Source: Dehalococcoidia bacterium (GTDB taxonomy: Bacteria; Chloroflexota; Dehalococcoidia; UBA6926). Taken from it: a stretch of 9,427 nucleotides of DNA. A program made the position numbers and the translations under genes. The notes under the pieces are model-generated. The model was not told the DNA's origin, did not search any database, and saw nothing but the letters and a program-made list of their open reading frames with translations. Positions 1 through 6,195 of this stretch are shown piece by piece; within the stretch, counting starts at the first letter, position 1, and each line of letters starts with the position of its first letter. Location of the stretch: positions 1 through 9,427 of the forward strand of contig JAAXGS010000080.1 in NCBI GenBank assembly GCA_012271225.1, written 5' to 3'.

Positions 1-2530
1 GTTCAATGCGCCCCAGTGACTGCTGGATGGCCCGCGTCGCGGACGGCGTGGGGTGCGCGTCAAAGAACGCGCGGACGTCCTGCGCGGCGGCGTCCGTGGT
101 AAAGCCGCCCGTAATGGACACCAGCCTCATGATGGCAAAGCCGCCCCCCGCGTAGCGCCGCTCAATCTCCGGCCAGTTATCCTTCATGAACTCCCATGTC
201 AGGTCCAGGCCGTGCGTATTCCCCGCGACGCCCATCAGAATGCGCGGCGCATCCTGCACGCGGATCTGCTCCGGATCAAGCGACATCCGCAGCGCGCGCA
301 GCAACAGTTCCTCCTGCGAGAACTGCGTCAGAGCCTGCTGCATCCGCACCTTCTCCTCCTGCAGATCAAACTCCCGCTCAAGGCGCGTCATCGTCTCAAA
401 CGTCCGCTCATCGCCGCGGCGGGCGGACAGATTGTAGACCACGGCCCGGAGGTCCGGCCGCAGGGAGGACTCATCCGCCGTAAATCGGCTGAACCGCGCC
501 GCGGCCTCCGCCAACACGGCGTCATCGCCAAAGCCGCCCGCGGCGCTGAGCACAACGGCCCGCAGCAGCGTGCGGAGATGCGGCTCATCATCCGCCGCGT
601 CCCACCCGACGGACCCAGCGACGGTCTGCGTCAGGCCGCGCGCGAACTCATGGAACCGCGTCAGATACGGCTCGCCTCGGGAGAGCGCCTCCACCGCGCC
701 CAGTTGTGACGCCATCGCGGCCCAGATGCTGTAGTCCTCATCCCGCGTGTAGGCCTGGGCCAACTCCAGATAGCCGCGCGCGGAGATATGACGGGCGCGA
801 GCGAGCGCCCAGGTATCCTCAAGCAGCGTGAGACGGTCCGGCGCGGACAGTTCACCCATACGGACCGCCGCGATAAGACGCTCCATCTCCGGCTGCTCAT
901 ACCCAACCCGATAGAATCCCGCGCCGCCCGCGTTGACCTTGATCCACCTGTCCCGCGCCGCGGGCACATCAAGCGTTTCCGAGCGCGCAGTGAGCAGGGA
1001 CGTTGCCGCCTCATCGCTGCCGCGCGCCGCAATCCGCACCGGCACGGGCCACAGCGTCTCGTCGGCGCTTGGGCCAGAGTAGAGAAACCGCCGCTGTGTG
1101 AGCGCTACCGCGGCTGCGCCGTCCGAGCGCTCCGTCTCAACGGTGACGACGGGATAGCCCACCTGCGTGATCCATGCGTCCATCATGCCGGGGATGTCCT
1201 GTCCGGAGGCGTCCGCCATGGCGCGCCACAGATCCGCCCCCTCCGCATTGGAATAGGCGAATGCGGTCATGTATGCGTTCAGGCCGCGCCTGAACGCATC
1301 CGGGCCGATGTGCTGCTCCAACATGCGCAGAATGGACGCGCCCTTCTCATAGCTGATTGCGTCAAACAGCTGGCTCACCTCGGACGGATCCCGCACTTCC
1401 GTCGCAATGGGGTGAGAGTTCTCCAGACCATCGAGGCTCATGCCGGGCGCGACGTCCGTGGCGATGAACTGCGTCCAGATGGCCCACTCCGGGAACAGCG
1501 TGTCGGTCGCCTTCGCCGCCATCCAGGAGGCGAAGCTCTCATTCAGCCAGAGATCGTTCCACCACGCCATCGTGACAAGATCACCAAACCACATGTGCGC
1601 CATCTCATGCGCGATGATCTCCACGATGCGCTGCCGCGTGCCGGGCGAGGAGCTGGCCGGATCAAACAGCAGCGCCACCTCGCGGTAGGTCACCGCGCCC
1701 CAGTTCTCCATCGCCCCCGCCGCAAAGTCCGGCAGCGCGATGTGATCCAGCTTGGCCAGCGGGTAATCGACGCCAAAATAGTCGTTGTAGTAGTCCAGCA
1801 GCCGAACCGCCGTCTCCAGCGCGAACCGGCCGCGCTCAGCCTGCCCGACCGTGGCCCACACGCGGACCAGCGTGCCGCTGCCCGCGCGCGCCTCAATCGC
1901 CTCCAGTTCTCCGACGATGAAGGCAAGCAGGTACGTGGACATGATCGGGGTGGCGGGAAATCGGACGCGCTTCCGCCCGCCCGCCACCGGTTCCGGCGCG
2001 GACTCCGGCATGTTGGAGACAGCGGCGCAGGCCTCCGGAATGATCAGGTCGACCTGAAACGTTGCCTTGATAGCCGGCTCATCCCAACAGGGGAAGCAGC
2101 GGCGGGCGTCCGAGGCCTCGAACTGCGTCGCCGCCATGCGGCGCTCTGTGCCGCCCGCATCCCGAAAGGCGCTGAGATAGAAGCCGTGCAGTTGATCGTT
2201 CAGCGTGCCGGAGAACGTGATGCGCAGGGCGGCCGCGCCCACGGGCAACGGTTGCGCAAAGCGCAGCGTGGCCGTCTCCGCGTCCTCATCGTACGTGATT
2301 CCCGCCAGGGACACCGGCTCGCCCCCGCGCGGCGCGCAGACCGCCGTCTCCAACTCCAACTCGATGGCGTTCAGCACGACCTCGTCCGTTCGTTCCGCCA
2401 CCAGAACGTCGATGGACACCTCACCGGTGAAGGTTGCCTTCTCCAGGTCAGGCGTCAGTTCAAGGGCGTAGTGAGAGGGTCTGACCGTCCGTGGAAGCAG
2501 TGTGAATCGTTCGTTTGCGTTCGTCGTCAT
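1..2530 (-). CDS. pepN: M1-family zinc aminopeptidase (aminopeptidase N-like), 3' end beyond the window
   Basis: Family role: cleaves N-terminal residues from peptides in the cytoplasm, serving peptide turnover. The frame is open for 843 codons with no frameshift and leaves the window at its 3' end; M1 enzymes of this type run to about 850-880 aa, so little is missing. Seen in the translation: the N-terminal beta domain (about 1-190); the exopeptidase motif GAMEN (272-276); the zinc site HEMAH (308-312) followed 18 residues later by Glu331 in NES, completing HExxH-x18-E; and the transition-state Tyr394 in ISYEKGAS. Beyond about residue 500 is the helical ERAP1_C-like domain. No signal peptide is visible, so it is probably cytoplasmic. 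The ATG at 2530 is favoured because an in-frame TAG lies five codons upstream; GGAG sits only 2 nt before it. It lies downstream of the MFS gene on the same strand but has its own candidate promoter. Exact substrate preference cannot be read. Confidence 0.96.
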   Translation of the reverse strand, partial: MTTNANERFTLLPRTVRPSHYALELTPDLEKATFTGEVSIDVLVAERTDEVVLNAIELELETAVCAPRGGEPVSLAGITYDEDAETATLRFAQPLPVGAAALRITFSGTLNDQLHGFYLSAFRDAGGTERRMAATQFEASDARRCFPCWDEPAIKATFQVDLIIPEACAAVSNMPESAPEPVAGGRKRVRFPATPIMSTYLLAFIVGELEAIEARAGSGTLVRVWATVGQAERGRFALETAVRLLDYYNDYFGVDYPLAKLDHIALPDFAAGAMENWGAVTYREVALLFDPASSSPGTRQRIVEIIAHEMAHMWFGDLVTMAWWNDLWLNESFASWMAAKATDTLFPEWAIWTQFIATDVAPGMSLDGLENSHPIATEVRDPSEVSQLFDAISYEKGASILRMLEQHIGPDAFRRGLNAYMTAFAYSNAEGADLWRAMADASGQDIPGMMDAWITQVGYPVVTVETERSDGAAAVALTQRRFLYSGPSADETLWPVPVRIAARGSDEAATSLLTARSETLDVPAARDRWIKVNAGGAGFYRVGYEQPEMERLIAAVRMGELSAPDRLTLLEDTWALARARHISARGYLELAQAYTRDEDYSIWAAMASQLGAVEALSRGEPYLTRFHEFARGLTQTVAGSVGWDAADDEPHLRTLLRAVVLSAAGGFGDDAVLAEAAARFSRFTADESSLRPDLRAVVYNLSARRGDERTFETMTRLEREFDLQEEKVRMQQALTQFSQEELLLRALRMSLDPEQIRVQDAPRILMGVAGNTHGLDLTWEFMKDNWPEIERRYAGGGFAIMRLVSITGGFTTDAAAQDVRAFFDAHPTPSATRAIQQSLGRIE

Positions 2531-2574
2531 CGCTCCGGCTCGCTATCCGTTCATTCATTCACTCATTGCGCGGC

Positions 2575-2593
2575 GGGCGGAGAAGAGCCGCCC
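2575..2593 (-). other. GC-rich stem-loop in the aminopeptidase leader
   Basis: GGGCGG (2575-2580) and CCGCCC (2588-2593) form a perfect 6-bp stem with a 7-nt loop. It lies downstream of the MFS stop and between the candidate promoter and the aminopeptidase start, with no T-tract on its 3' side. It could be a weak transcription pause or terminator after the MFS gene, a leader structure, or chance in GC-rich DNA. Confidence 0.25.
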
Positions 2594-2613
2594 CCACGCT
2601 CGGCATTGTCTCA

Positions 2614-2642
2614 AGAGTAGGAGCGTTCCGCGCGGCTAGCAA
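2614..2642 (-). promoter_or_regulatory. candidate sigma-70-type promoter for the M1 aminopeptidase gene
   Basis: Reading the minus strand, TTGCTA (2637-2642) is separated by exactly 17 nt from TACTCT (2614-2619). The match to consensus is moderate: 4/6 at -35 and 3/6 at -10. It lies in the 137-bp gap between the MFS stop codon and the aminopeptidase start and would give a leader of about 75 nt. The spacing is ideal but the hexamers are ordinary, so this is a candidate only. Confidence 0.35.
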
Positions 2643-2667
2643 GCGGAGAAGGTCCCTGTCCGCCCGT

Positions 2668-3975
2668 TCAGGCTGAGGATGAGGCCGCCCGCCGCAGCGG
2701 GACAGGCCTGGCGAGAAGCATGGCAAGAGCGCTGGCCATGTACAGCGCGCCAAACAGCGCAAAGGCCGGGATGTAGGTGTCCATCAGGTCATACACCAGC
2801 GTGCCGGCGATGGGGCCGCCCGCCTGCACAATGACCTGAAACGGCGTGGTGAATCCCCGTATGGCCCCCTGATGCCGCCGACCGTAGTAATCGGCCCACA
2901 CCAGCTGCATCAACATTGGCAGCGCACCGAATGACAGCCCGTGCACCAGCGCGAAGACCAGCGCCATGGGGATGTCGTCCGCGACCATGAGCGCCACAAC
3001 GCCCGCCGTCGCGACCGCGAAGGCGATTGCCATGACGAATCTCACGTGCAGGCGCTCGGCGATGAATCCCGCGCCGAGTGAGCCGATGGAGCTGATGAGG
3101 GACCACACCGTCAGAATCCCCGCCGCCACAGCCTCAGAGATGCCCTGATCAGTCAGGAACGGGAAGAGGTTGAAGTTCAGACCGCCGATGTTAAAGGCAA
3201 GGGCGCTGGTCGCGAACAGGATCAGCCAGAACGGCAGAGTCCGCAGGGCCTGCGCCAGCGTGTATGACGCCTCATCCGTCAGCGCGGGGGACTGCCTCCC
3301 ATGCGGCGCAGCGTCCTCGCCGGCGTCGCCCGGAGCGTCGCCGTCCGGCCGTAGCCCCATATCCTCCGGCTGCCGCCGAAGCAGCGCAATCACGGGGAAC
3401 AGGGTCAGCGCCCAGACGAACAGGGCAAGCGCGATTGCGGCGGACTGCCACCCGGCCCGCAGAACAAAGAAGGTGGTGTACGGCGGAACGATGGCCTGCC
3501 CGAACCGCAGGCCGGTCACCGCGAACGCCATCGCCCTGCCGCGCCGCCGAATGAACCACTTGGACACGGCCACGCCGGCAACGATGGACAGCAGCCCCGT
3601 GATCAGGGCGCGATTCGTGGTGACAATCGCGTAAAAGTGCCAGATCTCCGAGATGGCGCTGAGGGCGGCTATCGAGACGCCCATGAGGAGAAAGGCCAGG
3701 AATGTGGGGGCGCGCGGCCCCCGTCGGTCCAGGATCGGCCCGATCACGACGGCCAGCGCCGCGCCCACAAACGAGCCGGCAGCGATGGCGCTGGAAAATG
3801 TTGTGCGGCTCCAGCCAAACTCCTCTGTGATGGGCTTGAGAAAGATGCTCAGCGCCGGGTTATACTGCGCGGTCTGCGCAAGCGAGACGATGAACATCGT
3901 CCCGACGATGACCCATCCGTAATAGAAACGCCGTTCCTGCGCGGACGGCGCAGGCGCTTTTGGGGTGATCTCCAT
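2668..3975 (-). CDS. Major facilitator superfamily transporter (MCT/OFA-like), 12 TM
   Basis: An inner-membrane permease of 435 aa, the normal length for a 12-helix MFS protein. The first helix follows an N-terminal stretch with RRFYYGWVIV. A motif-A-like loop GPILDRRGPR (79-88) lies between TM2 and TM3, and WFIRRRGRA (140-148) lies in the TM4-5 loop. A hydrophilic central loop (about 200-245) contains PEDMGLRPDG, followed by SYTLAQALRT leading into TM7. This set is typical of the monocarboxylate/oxalate-formate-antiporter-like branch, common in environmental bacteria and mostly uncharacterised. The substrate is unknown; a carboxylate is possible but only by family analogy. The ATG at 3975 is preferred over a GTG two codons upstream (3981) because a TAGGCT hexamer sits 6 nt before the ATG. 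The gene is divergent from the hicB-like gene and co-directional with the aminopeptidase gene. Confidence 0.93.
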   Translation of the reverse strand: MEITPKAPAPSAQERRFYYGWVIVGTMFIVSLAQTAQYNPALSIFLKPITEEFGWSRTTFSSAIAAGSFVGAALAVVIGPILDRRGPRAPTFLAFLLMGVSIAALSAISEIWHFYAIVTTNRALITGLLSIVAGVAVSKWFIRRRGRAMAFAVTGLRFGQAIVPPYTTFFVLRAGWQSAAIALALFVWALTLFPVIALLRRQPEDMGLRPDGDAPGDAGEDAAPHGRQSPALTDEASYTLAQALRTLPFWLILFATSALAFNIGGLNFNLFPFLTDQGISEAVAAGILTVWSLISSIGSLGAGFIAERLHVRFVMAIAFAVATAGVVALMVADDIPMALVFALVHGLSFGALPMLMQLVWADYYGRRHQGAIRGFTTPFQVIVQAGGPIAGTLVYDLMDTYIPAFALFGALYMASALAMLLARPVPLRRAASSSA

Positions 3976-4139
3976 AGACACAGCCTAACGGCTGCGCGGC
4001 CAAAAAGCGCCGCCCGGCGGGAATCATTGCGGGGTATCGCGCACGGGCCGCGCCATGCCCCCATGTTCATCACGCCGGCCTGCGAACACGTAGCCGCTAG
4101 CCCGCGGAACGCTCTGGACGGCGATACAATGACTCCATC
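3976..4139. other. divergent intergenic spacer between the MFS and hicB-like genes
   Basis: This 164-bp stretch without a gene must hold the start signals of both divergent genes. Next to the MFS start the minus strand reads TAGGCT (3982-3987) 6 nt before the ATG. Next to the hicB-like start the plus strand reads TACAAT (4125-4130) 9 nt before the ATG. No convincing -35 hexamer accompanies either one. I see no RNA gene or long repeat here. Confidence 0.5.
4125..4130 (+). promoter_or_regulatory. candidate -10 element of the hicB-like gene
   Basis: TACAAT matches the sigma-70 -10 consensus at 5 of 6 positions and ends 9 nt before the ATG at 4140. Transcription would then begin at or within a few bases of the start codon. 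There is no Shine-Dalgarno before this ATG, which fits a leaderless message. The -35 region (about 4102-4107) is poor, so confidence is limited. Confidence 0.35.
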
Positions 4140-4655
4140 ATGGGCATCGCGCGCTACACGGTCATTCTGGAGCCTGAACCGGCGGGCGGGTACTCCGCTC
4201 ACTGCGCGGCGCTGCCGGGATGCGTCGCGCAGGGCGAAACACGCGAGGAGACGCTGCAGGCGGCGCGTTCCGCCATCACGCAGTCGCTCACGGCATGGGC
4301 GGAGGACGATCTGCCGCCCCCCGCCGATTCCGTCGACTATCTGGGCGATGAGCTCTATGAAATCCTCGCCGCGCGCGCGGACGACGGCCTGTCGCTCATC
4401 TGTGAGACCGTCGATCTCGAGGTGGACATCGGGGCGCACGCGCAGAGCGGCTTTGAAGATGAACGGCCGCCCGTGCTGACGGCCCCGGACGTGCCCGGCA
4501 CGGGAATGATCAAACGGGGAGCGCTGCGGGCGCTGATCCGACACTCCGGCATGACCCCGGAGGAGTTTGAGATCTACGCGCAGTCAGAGGCGCGCATGAC
4601 ACGGGCGCAGGCCGCCCTTGCTGTTAATCCCCCGAACGAGCCCGCGCGGCAGTGA
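4140..4655 (+). CDS. HicB-like antitoxin-domain protein with a HicA-tail-like C-terminus
   Basis: 171 aa. Residues 6-50 are a clear HicB-type partial RNase H fold: YTVILEPEP, the GGYSAHCAALPGC strand-turn, then a GETREETLQAARSAI helix. A segment resembling the end of the HicB domain (DLPPP at 57-61, later ETVDLEVDI at 89-97) follows with extra sequence between. Residues about 117-147 (DVPGTG, KRGALRALIRHSGMTPEEF) resemble, from memory, the C-terminal tail of HicA (YcfA-like) mRNA interferases. The HicA catalytic GSH-type motif is absent. HicB proteins neutralise HicA and often repress their own promoter. No separate hicA lies upstream or downstream, so this is an orphan, a fused remnant, or a protein with a different regulatory role. 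No Shine-Dalgarno precedes the ATG; a -10-like TACAAT ends 9 nt upstream. The HicB domain call is firm, the HicA-tail reading less so. Confidence 0.82.
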   Translation: MGIARYTVILEPEPAGGYSAHCAALPGCVAQGETREETLQAARSAITQSLTAWAEDDLPPPADSVDYLGDELYEILAARADDGLSLICETVDLEVDIGAHAQSGFEDERPPVLTAPDVPGTGMIKRGALRALIRHSGMTPEEFEIYAQSEARMTRAQAALAVNPPNEPARQ

Positions 4656-4656
4656 C

Positions 4657-4675
4657 GCGCCGCTCGCCCCGGCGC
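4657..4675 (+). terminator. possible stem-loop after the hicB-like gene
   Basis: GCGCCG (4657-4662) and CGGCGC (4670-4675) form a perfect 6-bp stem with a 7-nt loop, starting two bases after the stop codon. No T-run follows, so it is not a classical intrinsic terminator. Its place between this stop and the next promoter makes a termination role plausible. Confidence 0.25.
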
Positions 4676-4688
4676 AGATAGCGGCCAA

Positions 4689-4717
4689 TTGACCGATCAA
4701 TGGGGCGCGCCTATACT
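4689..4717 (+). promoter_or_regulatory. sigma-70-type promoter of the pheS-pheT cluster
   Basis: TTGACC (4689-4694, 5/6 to consensus) and TATACT (4712-4717, 5/6) are separated by exactly 17 nt. This is the best promoter in the window. The expected transcription start is near 4724, giving a leader of about 70 nt before the pheS ATG at 4795. It is correctly placed to drive pheS, the two small genes, pheT and probably moeA. Confidence 0.75.
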
Positions 4718-4740
4718 TGTGGCGGCCGACGCTCAGCGCC

Positions 4741-4771
4741 CAGGCGGTGCGGGCACCGTCATTTCGGCCTG
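4741..4771 (+). other. stem-loop in the pheS leader
   Basis: The inner stem CGGTG/CACCG (4745-4749 with 4754-4758) closes a CGGG tetraloop. An outer CAGG/CCTG pairing (4741-4744 with 4768-4771) can stack on it across a one-sided bulge. A self-complementary CCCGCGCGGG (4782-4791) follows just before the ATG and covers the weak GGGA ribosome-site candidate. No T-box consensus, no T-run and no Phe-rich leader peptide are evident, so any regulatory role is inference. Confidence 0.3.
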
Positions 4772-4794
4772 AACGATTGGACCCGCGCGGGAAA

Positions 4795-5847
4795 ATGTCC
4801 ACACTGACCGACGAACTCATAGACGTAGAAACGCGCGCGCTTGAGGAGCTTGGGCGCGTTGCGGATGTCGATGCGCTCGAACAGTGGCGGGTGACATACC
4901 AGGGACGGCGGCACGGCCGCCTGCCCAACCTGCTTGAACGGCTGCCCGCGCTTCCGGTGGAGGAACGCCGCGAGGCGGGCCGGCAGGCCAATCGCGTCCG
5001 CTCCGCGCTTGAATCCGCCTACACGGAGCGCCGGGCGGCGCTGGAGCGCGCGCACGTCACGCAGCGCCTTTCCGCAGAGGCGATCGACGTCACACTGCCC
5101 GGCAGACGCGCCCACTCCGGCGGTCTGCACCCCACCACCCGGACACTGCGAGAGATCATTGAGGCGTTCAGACCCATGGGCTTTCGGGTGGTCGAGGGGC
5201 CGGAGGTCGAATGGGACTACTACAACTTTGAGGCGCTGAACATCCCGGCGGACCATCCGGCGCGCGATCAATGGGACACGCTGTGGCTGGACAGTGAGGA
5301 CGATGAGGGCAAAAGACCGCTGCTGCTGCGCACGCACACATCCCCCATGCAGGTGCGCGTGATGGAGGCGCAGCAACCGCCGGTGCGCGTGCTGGTTCCC
5401 GGCCGCGTCTTTCGCCATGAGGCGACGGACGCCTCCCATGAATCCGTGTTCTTTCAGGTGGAGGGCCTGGCGGTGGACCGCGGCGTCACGTTTGCGGATC
5501 TCAAGGGCACCCTGTACACCTTCGCGCGCCGCATGTTCGGCCCGGACCGGCGCGTGCGCTTCCGCTGCGATTTCTTCCCCTTTGTGGAGCCGGGCGTTGA
5601 CATGGCCATCGACTGCTTTGGCTGCCGCGGCGCGGGCTGCCGCACCTGCGGGCAGAGCGGCTGGCTGGAGATCATGGGCGCAGGCATGGTGCACCCCGGC
5701 GTGCTCAAACGGGTGGGGTATGATCCGGACATCTACACCGGCTTCGCCTTCGGCATGGGGCCGGAACGCATCGCCATGCTCCGGCACGGCATCGACGACA
5801 TTCGGCATTTCTACGCCAATGATCTGGGCTTTCTTGAGCAGTTCTAG
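4795..5847 (+). CDS. pheS: Phenylalanine--tRNA ligase alpha subunit
   Basis: Catalytic alpha subunit of PheRS, which activates Phe with ATP and charges tRNA-Phe in the cytoplasm as an (alpha-beta)2 enzyme with PheT. It has 350 aa, the normal bacterial size. Residues about 1-90 form the helical coiled-coil arm, including the GRLPNLLERLPALPVEERRE segment. The class II core follows: motif 1 around GFRVVEGPEVE, THTSPMQ, motif 2 FRHEATDASHE (206-216), and motif 3 GFAFGMGPER (316-325). Ala318 corresponds to E. coli Ala294 in the Phe pocket, since both proteins end 32-33 residues later. Four cysteines (274, 277, 282, 285) in CFGC-x4-CRTC form a zinc-knuckle insertion known in many bacterial PheS. 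The ATG at 4795 is chosen because the upstream in-frame TTG at 4717 overlaps the -10 box. The ribosome site is weak (GGGA about 2 nt before the ATG). It is the first gene of the cluster. Confidence 0.97.
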   Translation: MSTLTDELIDVETRALEELGRVADVDALEQWRVTYQGRRHGRLPNLLERLPALPVEERREAGRQANRVRSALESAYTERRAALERAHVTQRLSAEAIDVTLPGRRAHSGGLHPTTRTLREIIEAFRPMGFRVVEGPEVEWDYYNFEALNIPADHPARDQWDTLWLDSEDDEGKRPLLLRTHTSPMQVRVMEAQQPPVRVLVPGRVFRHEATDASHESVFFQVEGLAVDRGVTFADLKGTLYTFARRMFGPDRRVRFRCDFFPFVEPGVDMAIDCFGCRGAGCRTCGQSGWLEIMGAGMVHPGVLKRVGYDPDIYTGFAFGMGPERIAMLRHGIDDIRHFYANDLGFLEQF

Positions 5848-5889
5848 CTCCATGAGACAGGCGCGGGAAGCGGGAAAACACCAACCATC

Positions 5890-5894
5890 GGAGG
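5890..5894 (+). promoter_or_regulatory. strong Shine-Dalgarno that fixes the start of the 86-aa ORF
   Basis: GGAGG lies 6 nt before the ATG at 5901, the optimal distance. It rules out the in-frame TTG at 5895, which directly abuts it. Confidence 0.85.
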
Positions 5895-5900
5895 TTGCAT

Positions 5901-6161
5901 ATGACTGATCGCGCAGGGCAGGCAATGGTCACCGTGACGGTGACGCCGCAGGAATTCGGCGCCATTCTGGGGTGTGTGAGTTCCGCGGCCGATCGATCCT
6001 CCTCCGCGGAGCAGCGCGTCCTCTTTACGGAACTGGCGGATACGCTGCGTGAGGCGCAGAGAAGCATGCTCGACCCTCTCCCCATCGCTGAGGGAATGGG
6101 GCTTGTGCGAGAGATCCAGGACCGGGAGCGGGCCACGGTTGCCCTGCTCCGGGAGACCTAA
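5901..6161 (+). CDS. Uncharacterised 86-aa protein between pheS and pheT
   Basis: I do not recognise this protein. It has 86 aa and begins with a strand-like alternating stretch (MVTVTVTPQEFGAIL, about 9-23), followed by predominantly helical charged sequence (SAEQRVLFTELADTLREAQ; REIQDRERATVALLRE). No signal peptide, membrane segment, cysteine pair or catalytic motif is visible, so it should be a small soluble protein. It is probably real: it has a perfect GGAGG, a compact reading frame filling the gap after pheS (53 bp downstream), and lies in a likely operon. The position suggests expression with PheRS, but a functional link to aminoacylation is inference only. A 7-bp inverted repeat lies within its 5' coding part (5928-5944). 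Confidence 0.78.
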   Translation: MTDRAGQAMVTVTVTPQEFGAILGCVSSAADRSSSAEQRVLFTELADTLREAQRSMLDPLPIAEGMGLVREIQDRERATVALLRET

Positions 6162-6183
6162 CGCGGGCGCGCGTCCATTCAGG

Positions 6184-6189
6184 TAGCCT
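6184..6189 (+). promoter_or_regulatory. possible internal -10 element before the zinc-ribbon gene
   Basis: TAGCCT ends 6 nt before the ATG at 6196, where no Shine-Dalgarno can be seen. It lies across the middle of a short inverted repeat, TCAGG-TAG-CCTGA (6179-6191). It could give a leaderless transcript independent of the pheS promoter. The hexamer matches consensus only weakly and no -35 is apparent. Confidence 0.22.
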
Positions 6190-6195
6190 GAGCAC

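Noticed and set aside
1..2530. Aminopeptidase gene as a truncated pseudogene
   Set aside because: The frame is intact across 843 codons with all active-site residues. The missing C-terminus is only the window edge.
788..2620. 610-codon open frame on the plus strand opposite the aminopeptidase gene
   Set aside because: It is in exact codon register with the aminopeptidase frame, so it stays open simply because that gene lacks TTA, CTA and TCA codons there. The predicted protein is Arg/His-rich with no recognisable domain, while the minus strand has complete M1 motifs.
3975..3981. GTG start at 3981 for the MFS gene
   Set aside because: Possible, and it changes only two residues, but the ATG at 3975 is better placed relative to TAGGCT and is the more common codon. 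Not firmly excluded.
4656..4794. Search for a separate hicA toxin gene next to the HicB-like gene
   Set aside because: This gap is too short and holds the pheS promoter and leader. The upstream spacer (3976-4139) also has no frame with a HicA-like sequence, so no partner was called.
4724..4794. T-box riboswitch or Phe-rich leader peptide for pheS
   Set aside because: The leader is too short for a T-box, lacks its conserved antiterminator sequence, has no intrinsic terminator, and contains no short ORF rich in Phe codons.
4717..4797. Upstream TTG start giving a 376-aa PheS
   Set aside because: The TTG overlaps the last base of the -10 hexamer TATACT, so it would not be in the transcript. The extra N-terminal residues do not match the family.
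5895..5903. TTG start two codons before the ATG of the 86-aa ORF
   Set aside because: It directly abuts GGAGG, leaving no spacing; the ATG at 5901 has ideal 6-nt spacing.
4759..5925. 388-codon open frame on the minus strand opposite pheS
   Set aside because: It is also in codon register with pheS and explained by codon bias. The PheS motifs on the plus strand are unambiguous.
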